Of a DNA stretch of 64,000 nucleotides, positions 1 through 8,374 are shown piece by piece. Made by a program: the position numbers and the translations under genes. Location: contig NZ_LJZS01000012.1 of NCBI RefSeq assembly GCF_001314875.1, positions 41,978-105,977 on the forward strand, read 5' to 3'. The stretch is from Halomonas sp. HL-48. Lineage in GTDB: Bacteria > Pseudomonadota > Gammaproteobacteria > Pseudomonadales > Halomonadaceae. Within the stretch, counting starts at the first letter, position 1. Every line of letters begins with the position of its first letter. A model generated the notes under the pieces. That model was not told the DNA's origin, ran no database searches, and was given only the letters and a program-made list of their open reading frames with translations.

Positions 1-1859
1 CGGGCTTGGATATCGCCCGTTATGGTGCCGGCAAGTTCCGGAGACAGCGATTGCAATTCGCGCATGTCGATGTTGGCGTCGACCGACAGATCATCGGGGT
101 GCACCGAGCCGCTGGCCGACAGGCGATTTTCCCCCTGACGAAAGCGCAACCGTTCAATATTGGCTTGCAGGTCGCTGTTGGCGTCGAAGGCGGCCTCCAA
201 CTGCAGCGGATAATCACGCAGCTCCCCATCCAGCGTCAGGCTGGGGACGTCCAACTGCCAGCGGTCTTCCTGCTGGCGCAGGTTGAAAGCCAGCTCACCG
301 TCAATATCGCCTTCCAACTGACCATTAAACAGAGCAGGATCGAACTGCTCGAGAGCCACCTGGGCATCCACCGTCAGCGGCGCTGACCAGTCCACCCGAC
401 CTTCACTGGTCAGCCGGCTGTCGCCTGCTGCTAGCGTCAACGGCTGCCAGTTGAAATGCTCGGTATCGCCCTGGCCGCTCACCGCAATGTCAGTGTCAGG
501 GATGCCCGGCCCCTGAGCACTCAAGCCAAGCTGTGCTTCATAGGCGTCGAGGTTGCCACTGACCTGGAGGTCGATATTGTCAATGATAAAGGCGTCATCG
601 TCGGCGGTCTCTCGGGCGTCATCTTCCAGGGTGGCATTGGCAGCGGGTAGCGGCCACGCGACCTGGTCACTTTGCAGATTAAGCTGGAACGGCAGCTCTG
701 GGGCCAGCGCATCGACTTGCCCTTCCAGGGCTGCATTGACCGCGCCTTCCGCTTCGAGGCGCGCTGTCAGATCACTGAGCGAGCCCGAGAGGTCCAAGCT
801 CAAGGCTTGGCCACTCAGTGCCGGTAGCGGCTCGTCCAGAAAAAGCTCGGTGTCGGCACGCAGCGCCAATGGGTAGTCGTCCCGCAACGCCACATTACCT
901 GCCAGGCTGAAGGTGGCGTCGGGGGACGCCAGCTCAAGATGGTCAATCCGCACATCGCTTCCCTGCGTTTCCACCCCTAGGCTGAGTCGCTCGACGACAT
1001 AGCTGAAACGACCGGCGACTTCGATGTCGTTGACCGTCAGCGTGGCAAGACGGATGTCTACCGGCAGCTGGATTTCGGGCAGCTCAATGGGTGAGCGTTC
1101 AGCGGCAACCTCGCTTGAAGACGCATCGTCAGGCGGTGCCGCAGGCGGGTTTTGTAGCGCGATCGAGGCGTCAATCGCCGCTGCACTGATGCCGTCAGCA
1201 TCGTCAGATGGCGCCAGGCGTGCCCCTTCGGAAGGCGGCAGGTAAAAATGGGGATTTTCCAGATGGGTCGCGGCAATATCCACACGCCCAGCGCTGGCTT
1301 CCAGGGACGAGCGGAACGAGGCCCAGGAGAAGCGACTGCCATCGGGAAGGTGAAGCGTGACATCGTCAAGCACCAACTCGCGCAAGGCGACTGGAAAGGG
1401 AAAGTTAATCGCCATGGGGCCGCCGGCCGTATCAGAGTCGGCCGGCGGCGCTTCATCGGCGCTGCCGCCGCCACTTGGCAGGCGGATATCAGCCCCCTTT
1501 ACGCGCAGCGTGTCCAGGCAGAGTTCGCCTGATAAAACGCAGTCGTCTGCCCAGGCGAGCTCCAGGTGGTCGATGCGCACTTCGGCACCGCCCGCGTCGA
1601 GCCGGAAGCCGCTCAGTTGAAATTCATCGAGCAGTCCGCCTTGATGGTCCTCGACCACGAACCAGCCACGATCCTGACCCTGAGAGAGTAATACGCCCGT
1701 TCCCCATGGTGATAGCGCAACCCCCAGCAACAGAACCACTGCGCCAATCAACCACAGCGGAAAGACGATAAAGAAGCGCAGCGCACTCCACATCAGCAAC
1801 CACAGGCGATAGCGACGTGATAACGCGCGGCGACCGGTCGCGGGCTTTGCTTGAGGCAC
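1..1859 (-). CDS. tamB: TamB, translocation and assembly module inner-membrane subunit (3' end outside window)
   Basis: N-terminal part (about 619 codons) of a TamB/YtfN-family protein, which spans the periplasm and works with TamA to deliver lipids and autotransporter-type proteins to the outer membrane. The reading frame is open from a GTG start to the window edge. An AGGAG box lies 6-7 bases before the GTG; an ATG two bases upstream is in another frame and stops after about 22 codons. Residues about 20-49 form one hydrophobic anchor, followed by long repetitive beta-rich segments with alternating hydrophobic residues, typical of the TamB groove. It begins 9 bases after the tamA stop, so tamA and tamB are probably cotranscribed. 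The family assignment rests on the fold-like pattern and the tamA neighbour; the diagnostic C-terminal DUF490 domain lies outside the window. Confidence 0.85.
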   Translation of the reverse strand, partial: MPQAKPATGRRALSRRYRLWLLMWSALRFFIVFPLWLIGAVVLLLGVALSPWGTGVLLSQGQDRGWFVVEDHQGGLLDEFQLSGFRLDAGGAEVRIDHLELAWADDCVLSGELCLDTLRVKGADIRLPSGGGSADEAPPADSDTAGGPMAINFPFPVALRELVLDDVTLHLPDGSRFSWASFRSSLEASAGRVDIAATHLENPHFYLPPSEGARLAPSDDADGISAAAIDASIALQNPPAAPPDDASSSEVAAERSPIELPEIQLPVDIRLATLTVNDIEVAGRFSYVVERLSLGVETQGSDVRIDHLELASPDATFSLAGNVALRDDYPLALRADTELFLDEPLPALSGQALSLDLSGSLSDLTARLEAEGAVNAALEGQVDALAPELPFQLNLQSDQVAWPLPAANATLEDDARETADDDAFIIDNIDLQVSGNLDAYEAQLGLSAQGPGIPDTDIAVSGQGDTEHFNWQPLTLAAGDSRLTSEGRVDWSAPLTVDAQVALEQFDPALFNGQLEGDIDGELAFNLRQQEDRWQLDVPSLTLDGELRDYPLQLEAAFDANSDLQANIERLRFRQGENRLSASGSVHPDDLSVDANIDMRELQSLSPELAGTITGDIQA

Positions 1860-1868
1860 ATCGCTCTC

Positions 1869-3725
1869 CTAGAATTCGGGTCCAATCGAAAAATGCAGTC
1901 GCCAGTTATCGTCGGCATCGTCAAACGGATGCGCGATATCGAAGCGAATAGGGCCAACCGGCGATATCCACCTGACCCCTAAACCGGCGCTTTTTTTCAG
2001 GCCACTTGGCCCCCAGTTGTCGAAAGCATCCCCGGCATCGACAAAGGTGGCGCCCCACCAGTCACCGGTAACGCGACGCTGGTATTCGAGGCTGGAGGTG
2101 AGTTTCTGCTGGCCGCCGCGCAGCTTGCCCTGATCGTTGCGGGGGGAAAGGCCTTCGTAGGAGTAACCGCGTACGCTACGATCGCCGCCGACAAAGAAGC
2201 GCAGCGACGGCGGCAGTTTGTCGAAATCGCTGGTTTCAATGGCCCCTACACTGACGCGTGCCAAAAAGCGGTTGTCGTCGCCGTAGGAACGAATCCATTC
2301 GGTATCACCGGTAACACGCAAGAACTGCGCATCAGAGCCCCAGGCCGTATCGGAATACTCGACCGAGAACTGCTGACGATCCCCCCACAGGGGGAAGCGC
2401 TGCGGTCGCGTGCGCGTCCGGGACCACTGGACACCGGGATAAAATAGCCACACCTGGTCAGCCTCGCCGCCCTGGGTGAAATCTTCATAGGTGGTGCGGA
2501 AATACAGCGACTGCTCCCAGTCGTTGTCGAATTCCCAGCGCCTGGCGATTTCGACGGTGCCCTCGAGCGAGTCGGTATCGCTGTCATCGATATTGCGAAT
2601 ACCGTACTGCAGGCGATAGCTATCGCGCAGTGGGTCGTCGAGCGGCATGTCATAAACGCCAGTAAAGCGTTGTTCCGGTGCGGACAAGTAGAGGTCGTGG
2701 TCGAGACTGTGGCCATACTGATTGATCCAGGGCTGATCCCAACCGAAGCGCAAGCGAGGCCCGACGTCAGTGGCAAAACCCACGCCCACTTCGAATTGAT
2801 GCCGGTTGGCAGGCTCTACATTGACGTCGATGGGCAGCGCGGTATCGTCGTCACGACTCACGCTCAAGGCGCTGGAAAGCGCGGCACTGCTGACTCGAGG
2901 ACGCTCGGGCTGTGACGCGGTAGCCGATGTCCACCAGGGGTCGCCGCCGCCGGTCGGTGAGATGGTCAGCTCTTGTGCGGTTTCCAGGCGTGGCGTTACC
3001 GAAACCGAACTGAACCAGCCGGTCTCGGCGAGTCGCTGATTATAGCGGGCCAGGGATTCCGCCAGATAAGGGTCACCCACATCAAAGGTGCGCATACGCT
3101 GAAGGCGTTCGGGCTGGATATGACTGCCGGTGATCAGGGTTTCGCCAAATTGATAGCGTGGCCCGCTGTCGAACTTCATGTAAAGCCGAGCACTCTGCTG
3201 GTAGGGGCGCACTTCCATCCGGCGATCGGTGAAACCCCAGTCAAAGTACCCTCGTTCAATTGCCAGCCCGGAAAATTCACCTCGCAGCCGATCCCAGGGC
3301 GCATGTCGCAAGCTATCGCCCTCTTTTAGCGGGAAGCGATCAAGGGCGTCCACAAAGGGATCATCTTCAGCGGCGTCACCCAGAATATTAATGTCCAGGG
3401 TTTCAATGGTCACCTGAGGGCCAGCTTCAATGGTAAGCCGGGGCCTGCCTTCATCAGGCAAGTCGATCTCGATATCCGGCTCGTAGTAGCCATAGACACG
3501 CATGGCCGCCTGGGTCCGTTGACGGATTTCTCCCTCCAGGCGGCTATCGGTATATTCGTCTTCTTCGATGTTCTGCAGGTAGGCGCGAATATTGCGCGCT
3601 ACTTCTTGGTCAACCCCGTCGAGGTCGGCGCTCAGCGCCCAAACCGATGGCGCCGCCATCCATAGCGGCCACATCATTACGTGGGTAATGACCGATGCTG
3701 AAAGCCATTGCCGTTGTCGTCCCAT
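1869..3725 (-). CDS. tamA: TamA, Omp85-family outer-membrane assembly factor
   Basis: 618-residue Omp85 protein. Residues 1-30 look like a signal peptide ending in a SVWA-type site. The next ~240 residues fit three POTRA domains, and the C-terminal half is a 16-stranded barrel pattern ending in an aromatic terminal residue (..GPEF). The Omp85 loop-6 signature VRGY is at about residue 515. Length and layout match TamA rather than the longer BamA (five POTRAs). A GGA box precedes the ATG. It follows the coiled-coil gene by 53 bases and precedes tamB by 9. In the family, TamA and TamB form a complex linking both membranes. Confidence 0.92.
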   Translation of the reverse strand: MGRQRQWLSASVITHVMMWPLWMAAPSVWALSADLDGVDQEVARNIRAYLQNIEEDEYTDSRLEGEIRQRTQAAMRVYGYYEPDIEIDLPDEGRPRLTIEAGPQVTIETLDINILGDAAEDDPFVDALDRFPLKEGDSLRHAPWDRLRGEFSGLAIERGYFDWGFTDRRMEVRPYQQSARLYMKFDSGPRYQFGETLITGSHIQPERLQRMRTFDVGDPYLAESLARYNQRLAETGWFSSVSVTPRLETAQELTISPTGGGDPWWTSATASQPERPRVSSAALSSALSVSRDDDTALPIDVNVEPANRHQFEVGVGFATDVGPRLRFGWDQPWINQYGHSLDHDLYLSAPEQRFTGVYDMPLDDPLRDSYRLQYGIRNIDDSDTDSLEGTVEIARRWEFDNDWEQSLYFRTTYEDFTQGGEADQVWLFYPGVQWSRTRTRPQRFPLWGDRQQFSVEYSDTAWGSDAQFLRVTGDTEWIRSYGDDNRFLARVSVGAIETSDFDKLPPSLRFFVGGDRSVRGYSYEGLSPRNDQGKLRGGQQKLTSSLEYQRRVTGDWWGATFVDAGDAFDNWGPSGLKKSAGLGVRWISPVGPIRFDIAHPFDDADDNWRLHFSIGPEF

Positions 3726-3778
3726 ACATTTTTCCTAACCTAATCATCGGCATGTTGCCCTTCAGCCCCGGGCGTCAG

Positions 3779-4612
3779 TCAGCGCAGCATTTCAAGCTGT
3801 GCGCTGAACGCTAGCTGAGCCTGGCGAACCTGGCGTACATCATTTTCAATTTCCCTGAAACGCTCCAACCACTCGTCTTCGAGATTTTCAAGCGCTTCAG
3901 CGTCAGTCGCTTCGTTTCCGTTGTCTTCAAGCGCGCCAAGCGCTTCATCAAAACGCGCCCATTGTGCCTGCTGCTCTTCGTTTCGGGATTCGAAGCGCTG
4001 ATCAATATCGTCAGCCAGCGTGGCCACCGAATCCTCAAGGGCTTCGATCTGCTCGCGGTTCTGCGCCTCGACATGGGCAATTTCTTCCTCCAATGAAGCA
4101 CGTCCCGAAGTGCCTGCCTGCTCTAATGCATCCAGAGATGTGTGGATGGCGGCCAGTTGACTGTCGCGCAGCGCCGCACGTTCACGCATCTGATCCAGCC
4201 TATCGATCAAGGGATTGACCGTATCATTAGCGGCATTGCGCTCATTTTCGGTCAGCAGCTCGTACAGCTCGTTGCGCGTATCGGTCAAGTCAACGGCCAG
4301 CTGTTCCTGCTCTTGGAATAGCGTGCTCATTTGAGCTTGGACAAAGGTTAACGTATCTTGTACATCACTGTCACCCGTGTCCAGGCGTGCATGCATGTTG
4401 GATACTTCACCGCTGACGCGCTGAATTTCACCCAGGAGCCTTTCACGCTCCCAATAGAGGCCGACAGTCGCTGCCGCCAAAAGGCTTATTAGCAGCAACA
4501 TACATAGCCACAGCGGCCAAAGCGTCGGGCCTTTGCGGTACTTGACATGCTGGGATGCGATGCTCTGATCGGCATCCGGCACAATGCGCGAAGACGGGGC
4601 TTTATCGGACAT
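3779..4612 (-). CDS. Inner-membrane anchored coiled-coil protein of unknown function
   Basis: 277 residues. A basic 30-residue N-terminus is followed by one hydrophobic segment at about 31-53, then an acidic Gln/Glu-rich region to the C-terminus with heptad-like spacing, consistent with a long periplasmic coiled coil. I recognise no enzymatic motif. A GAGGA box precedes the ATG. The gene lies 9 bases after the ugd-like gene and 53 bases before tamA, so it is probably cotranscribed with galU, ugd-like, tamA and tamB. A structural or scaffolding role in envelope assembly is an inference from position only. Superficial resemblance to HemX-type anchored coiled coils exists, but the hem genes are not here. 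Confidence 0.75.
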   Translation of the reverse strand: MSDKAPSSRIVPDADQSIASQHVKYRKGPTLWPLWLCMLLLISLLAAATVGLYWERERLLGEIQRVSGEVSNMHARLDTGDSDVQDTLTFVQAQMSTLFQEQEQLAVDLTDTRNELYELLTENERNAANDTVNPLIDRLDQMRERAALRDSQLAAIHTSLDALEQAGTSGRASLEEEIAHVEAQNREQIEALEDSVATLADDIDQRFESRNEEQQAQWARFDEALGALEDNGNEATDAEALENLEDEWLERFREIENDVRQVRQAQLAFSAQLEMLR

Positions 4613-4621
4613 GCGATTTCC

Positions 4622-5914
4622 TCACAACGATGTTGGATCGGCGCGCCGACCTATTCCTCTATACTGTAACCCACAGCTGGCAACAAAATCAGGGTCATAG
4701 ATATTACGACCATCCAGAATCAACTTATCGCTTAGCTGACTGGCGAGCCGCTGCCAATCGGGATTCCAATAGGTTTTCCACTCCGTGACCAACATCAGTG
4801 CATTGGCATTCTCGCAGGCAGCGTAGGGATTATCGACAAACGTGTCCAAGTCGTCGCGTGCCCCCACGGCGGCGCTTAATGCAGGCGTGGCGGCCGGGTC
4901 GTGAAGCTTGACGTGGACCCCCTGCGCCCACAGCGCGTTGAGCAAGGTGAGCACAGGGGCGTGATCGATGCGTGCCGTGCCGGGCTTGAAAGCAGCCCCC
5001 CAGATGGCAATCGTCTTGCCTTCCAGAGCCCCGCCATAGTGAGACCATAGCTTGCGAAAGAGGGTCTCTTTCTTCTGTTCATTGATGTCCAGCACATGCT
5101 CAAGCAAGGCAGACTGGCGGCCGCTGGCGACCTGTACGTCGGCCAGACGCATCAAGTCCCGGGAAAAACTCGGCCCGCCAAAGCCACAGCCTGGATACAG
5201 GTATTCATAACCGATACGGGAATCGGCGCCCATCCCCTGGCGCACGTGCTCCACATCAACACCCAGGGTGTCCGCCAGCCCGGCAATTTCGTTCATATAG
5301 CTGATACGCGTCGCCAACATGCCGTTGATTGCCAGCTTGGTAAGCTCGGCAGCCCGCTGGGGCATCACCTGGAAGGCATCCCGGCGGCGATTGAACGCTC
5401 TTAATAACTCCCTGAGCTTGTGCTCGGCGCGCAGGTCATCGCAGCCCAGCAGCCAGCGGGTTGGGCGAGTGAAAGACTCCCAGGCTCGCCCTTCCTCCAA
5501 CGTGTCAGGCAGCGCAACGCTCAGCTCGTGTTCGCCCAAGAGGTGCTGCAAGCGCTCGGTATCACCGACCGGGAAGGTCGAGTTATTGACCAGCACGCTG
5601 TCTGGCTGCCGCGTGAGCCGTGGGTCCTGCAACAAGCCCGCGGCCGACTCGCGCTGTGACGGCGAGAGTGCCAACCAGACCACATCGAAGACGGCACTGT
5701 CGTCGAGCTCGCGGATGATCTCCAGCGCGCCGCTATCGAATGCTTCCTGTATCTGCGCGAGCAGTTGAGGCTCGCGGCGTAGCCAGCTCTCCTCCACCAG
5801 TGTGGACCATGGCGTCTCATCATGGGGTAGCCATTTGACACGATGGCCCACCGAGGACAGCGCCGCGGCAGCGGTAGCGGTGCTTAATTCACTGCCGTAC
5901 ACAAGCACCCGCAT
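4622..5914 (-). CDS. UDP-glucose 6-dehydrogenase-like protein, catalytic Cys replaced by Ser
   Basis: 430 residues with the full three-domain layout of UDP-glucose/GDP-mannose dehydrogenases: an N-terminal NAD domain, a central helix domain (ELTKLAINGML, with the family's Lys and Asn) and a C-terminal UDP domain (DGRNIYDP, YRGIGRR). Family members oxidise UDP-glucose to UDP-glucuronate through a Cys in GG-x-C-F-P-K-D. Here the segment reads GGPSFSRD, with Ser249 at the Cys position (codon AGT at 5170-5168). The N-terminal Rossmann glycine motif is also eroded (GSELSTA), and the C-terminal FKP-x-T-D-D-x-R motif reads FKPGTARID. Other active-site positions (Thr of STFPVG, Glu of LEEG, Asp of SRD) remain. 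It starts 3 bases after galU. It may be a weak enzyme, have another substrate, or be a regulatory homologue. Confidence 0.85.
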   Translation of the reverse strand: MRVLVYGSELSTATAAAALSSVGHRVKWLPHDETPWSTLVEESWLRREPQLLAQIQEAFDSGALEIIRELDDSAVFDVVWLALSPSQRESAAGLLQDPRLTRQPDSVLVNNSTFPVGDTERLQHLLGEHELSVALPDTLEEGRAWESFTRPTRWLLGCDDLRAEHKLRELLRAFNRRRDAFQVMPQRAAELTKLAINGMLATRISYMNEIAGLADTLGVDVEHVRQGMGADSRIGYEYLYPGCGFGGPSFSRDLMRLADVQVASGRQSALLEHVLDINEQKKETLFRKLWSHYGGALEGKTIAIWGAAFKPGTARIDHAPVLTLLNALWAQGVHVKLHDPAATPALSAAVGARDDLDTFVDNPYAACENANALMLVTEWKTYWNPDWQRLASQLSDKLILDGRNIYDPDFVASCGLQYRGIGRRADPTSL

Positions 5915-5917
5915 GGC

Positions 5918-6805
5918 TTACGCTCCCAGGTGGTAGCGCGCAAGCAGCGCTTTGAAATCGCCACCCAATTCTGGGTGACGGCACGCATAGGCCAGAGTGG
6001 CCTCGAGATAGCCAAGCGGCTGACCGCAATCATAGGTGGTGCCGCGCATGCGGTAGGCCTGGACACCCTGTTGCTCGCGCAGCGACTCGATGGCGTCGGT
6101 GAGCTGGATTTCCCCCCCTGCCCCGGGCGGTGTCTTTTCAAGAATGGGGAAGATCGCCCCTGGCAAGGCATAACGGCCAATGACCGCTAGATTGGAAGGC
6201 GCCTGGTCGCGCGGTGGTTTTTCGACCATGCCTACCAGGTCAGCGGAGCTTGACGGTGCTGGAGCCTCACCGGCCGGCGCGACAATGCCGTATTTTTCCA
6301 CCTGGGCCCAATCGACCTCTTCCACCATCAGCTGCGCGGTGGCGTGCTGGTCGTAAGCCTCGAGCATGCCGGCAAGATCGCTGCGCGGGGTATCGCTGTT
6401 GTCTACCAGCACGTCCGGCAGCAGCACTGCAAAGGGTTCATCACCGATGATGGGGCGAGCACAAAGAATCGCATGCCCCAACCCCAGCGGTTCGCCCTGG
6501 CGTATACTGATGATATTGACGTCCTCGGGCACCATGGAGCGAAGCGACGCAAGCAGATCGTGCTTGCCCTTGGCCTCAAGGCTCGCCTCGAGTTCGGCGT
6601 GGGTATCAAAGTGGTTTTCAATCGCCCCCTTGTTGCTGCTGGTCACGAACACGATATCGCGGATACCCGCCGCAATCGCCTCCTCGACCACGTACTGAAT
6701 CACCGGGCGATCCACAATGGTGATCATTTCCTTGGGAATCGCTTTGGAAGCGGGTAGACAGCGGGTACCGAACCCCGCCACAGGCAGCACAGCCTTACGA
6801 ATCAT
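5918..6805 (-). CDS. galU: UTP-glucose-1-phosphate uridylyltransferase
   Basis: 295 residues, normal GalU length. It makes UDP-glucose from glucose-1-phosphate and UTP, feeding exopolysaccharide, LPS and osmoregulated glucans. The nucleotide-binding signature GFGTRCLPASKAIPKEM is at residues 11-27 (Cys and Ser replace the more common Phe and Thr), followed by QYVVEEAI. An AAAGGA box precedes the ATG. It heads the minus-strand group galU, ugd-like, coiled-coil, tamA, tamB and is divergent from ubiG across a 146-base promoter region. The pairing galU-ugd is common in pseudomonads and relatives. Confidence 0.95.
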   Translation of the reverse strand: MIRKAVLPVAGFGTRCLPASKAIPKEMITIVDRPVIQYVVEEAIAAGIRDIVFVTSSNKGAIENHFDTHAELEASLEAKGKHDLLASLRSMVPEDVNIISIRQGEPLGLGHAILCARPIIGDEPFAVLLPDVLVDNSDTPRSDLAGMLEAYDQHATAQLMVEEVDWAQVEKYGIVAPAGEAPAPSSSADLVGMVEKPPRDQAPSNLAVIGRYALPGAIFPILEKTPPGAGGEIQLTDAIESLREQQGVQAYRMRGTTYDCGQPLGYLEATLAYACRHPELGGDFKALLARYHLGA

Positions 6806-6951
6806 AAGAGGTCCTTTTCATGCGTTCCGGCTCAGGAGTGGTTAGAATGCCCATCATACTGAACGCGCGACGGGTTTCCAGTTCGCCGTTACACTGCAAG
6901 TCGTCGGCCGCGCGTAGCGCCCTACTTGCTCACTGTTGATGGAGTCAAAAC

Positions 6952-7695
6952 ATGTCAGCGACATCTCAGGATAGCACTGCTCACCAATACCAAGGCAATG
7001 TTGATAATGCCGAAGTCGCGAAATTTGAAGCACTTGCCAGCCGCTGGTGGGACCCACAAAGTGAGTTTAAGCCACTTCACGACATTAATCCCCTGCGGCT
7101 CGACTTTATCGATGCCAGGACAGGCTTGGCCGGCAAAAAAGTGCTGGATGTAGGCTGTGGCGGCGGTATCTTGAGCGAGGCGATGGCGCATCGGGGTGCC
7201 GACGTGACCGGTATTGACCTGGGCGAGTCGCCGCTGGGCGTTGCCCGCCTGCACGCCCAGGAGCAGGGCGTGGCGGTTGAGTATCGCCACATCAGCGTCG
7301 AGGCGTTGGCAGAAGAGCAGCCTGGCCACTACGATGTGGTGACCTGTATGGAAATGCTGGAACACGTCCCCGATCCGGCGTCGGTGGTGCGTGCCTGCGC
7401 AGCTTTGGTGCGTCAGGGTGGCTTTGTGTTTTTCTCGACGCTCAATCGCACGCCCAAGGCATACGCCTTTGCCATTCTGGGCGCCGAGTACGTGCTCAAA
7501 TTATTACCGCGCGGCACCCATGACTACGCCAAGTTTATCCGTCCGTCTGAAATGGCGAGCTGGAACCGGCGTAGCGGCCTGGAAGTCCGCGAGCAGATCG
7601 GCCTAACCTACAACCCTATCACGCGCCATTATCGCCTTACAGAGAACGATGTGTCGGTTAATTACATGATGTACTGCCGTAAGGTCCAAGCATAA
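6952..7695 (+). CDS. ubiG: Ubiquinone biosynthesis O-methyltransferase UbiG
   Basis: 247-residue SAM-dependent methyltransferase performing both O-methylations of ubiquinone synthesis. The SAM motif LDVGCGGG is at about residues 63-70, with [11 protein letters not shown] as the post-I region and the UbiG-typical tail [12 protein letters not shown]. The N-terminal [17 protein letters not shown] segment is characteristic of UbiG rather than general methyltransferases. A GGAG box lies 7 bases before the ATG. The stop codon abuts the mupP start, so the two are translationally linked, as in pseudomonads. Confidence 0.95.
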   Translation: MSATSQDSTAHQYQGNVDNAEVAKFEALASRWWDPQSEFKPLHDINPLRLDFIDARTGLAGKKVLDVGCGGGILSEAMAHRGADVTGIDLGESPLGVARLHAQEQGVAVEYRHISVEALAEEQPGHYDVVTCMEMLEHVPDPASVVRACAALVRQGGFVFFSTLNRTPKAYAFAILGAEYVLKLLPRGTHDYAKFIRPSEMASWNRRSGLEVREQIGLTYNPITRHYRLTENDVSVNYMMYCRKVQA

Positions 7696-8364
7696 ATGTC
7701 AGTTCATTCAACGCCCAGGGCGGTGCTTTTTGACCTCGACGGTACGCTGGTGGATACCGCCCCCGACCTGGCCGTGGCGACCAATGCGTTACGCCAACAT
7801 CACGGGCTGGCGCCGCTGCCGTATCCGACGATACGTGCCCAGGTTTCCAACGGGGGCAATGCACTGGTCAGCTTGGCCTTGGGCAATGACTTGAGCGACA
7901 TTCACCAGGCCCAGGCCCGGCAGTACCTGCTGGATGCTTATGAAGGGGCGGTTGCGGTTCACAGTCGAGTGTTTTCTCCGCTCGACGAATGGCTCGCCGC
8001 CTGGCAGCGACACCAACGCCCCTGGGGAATCGTTACCAACAAGCCGCGACGCTACACCACACCGCTGATCGACGCCCTCTCGCTGACGCCAGGCGCCCTG
8101 CTGTGTGCCGACGACCTGGCCGCCAAGAAGCCCGACCCCATGCCCTTGCTGGAGGCCGCGTTCCGCCTGGGCGTCGACCCTCGGGACTGTTGGTACGTGG
8201 GAGACCATCTCAGGGACATGCAGGCCGCTAGAGCCGCCGGCATGACGGCGGTAGCGGTTGGCTATGGGTATATTGCCGAAGGTGACGATTATCACCAGTG
8301 GCCGGCGCATCATTGGTATGCTCAGTGCGCGTCACTGGTCGATGCCTTACCGGCCGTGGGCTAA
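7696..8364 (+). CDS. mupP: HAD phosphatase, probable N-acetylmuramic acid 6-phosphate phosphatase MupP
   Basis: 222-residue HAD-superfamily phosphatase. Motif I is FDLDGTLVDT with nucleophile Asp13 and acid/base Asp15; motif II is around IVTNKP; motif III/IV are KKPDP and YVGDHLRD. General members are phosphoglycolate phosphatases (Gph). The position directly after ubiG with a nearby YciK-type SDR matches the Pseudomonas ubiG-mupP-SDR locus, where the enzyme dephosphorylates MurNAc-6-phosphate in the cell-wall recycling route that bypasses de novo MurNAc synthesis. The start directly follows the ubiG stop with no spacer. The MupP call rests on context; Gph is the alternative. Confidence 0.8.
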   Translation: MSVHSTPRAVLFDLDGTLVDTAPDLAVATNALRQHHGLAPLPYPTIRAQVSNGGNALVSLALGNDLSDIHQAQARQYLLDAYEGAVAVHSRVFSPLDEWLAAWQRHQRPWGIVTNKPRRYTTPLIDALSLTPGALLCADDLAAKKPDPMPLLEAAFRLGVDPRDCWYVGDHLRDMQAARAAGMTAVAVGYGYIAEGDDYHQWPAHHWYAQCASLVDALPAVG

Positions 8365-8374
8365 TCGCCACCTG

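Noticed and set aside
6..1771. Several plus-strand ORFs opposite the start of the window
   Set aside because: They are shadows of the minus-strand tamB frame, which is open throughout and has a ribosome-binding site and membrane anchor.
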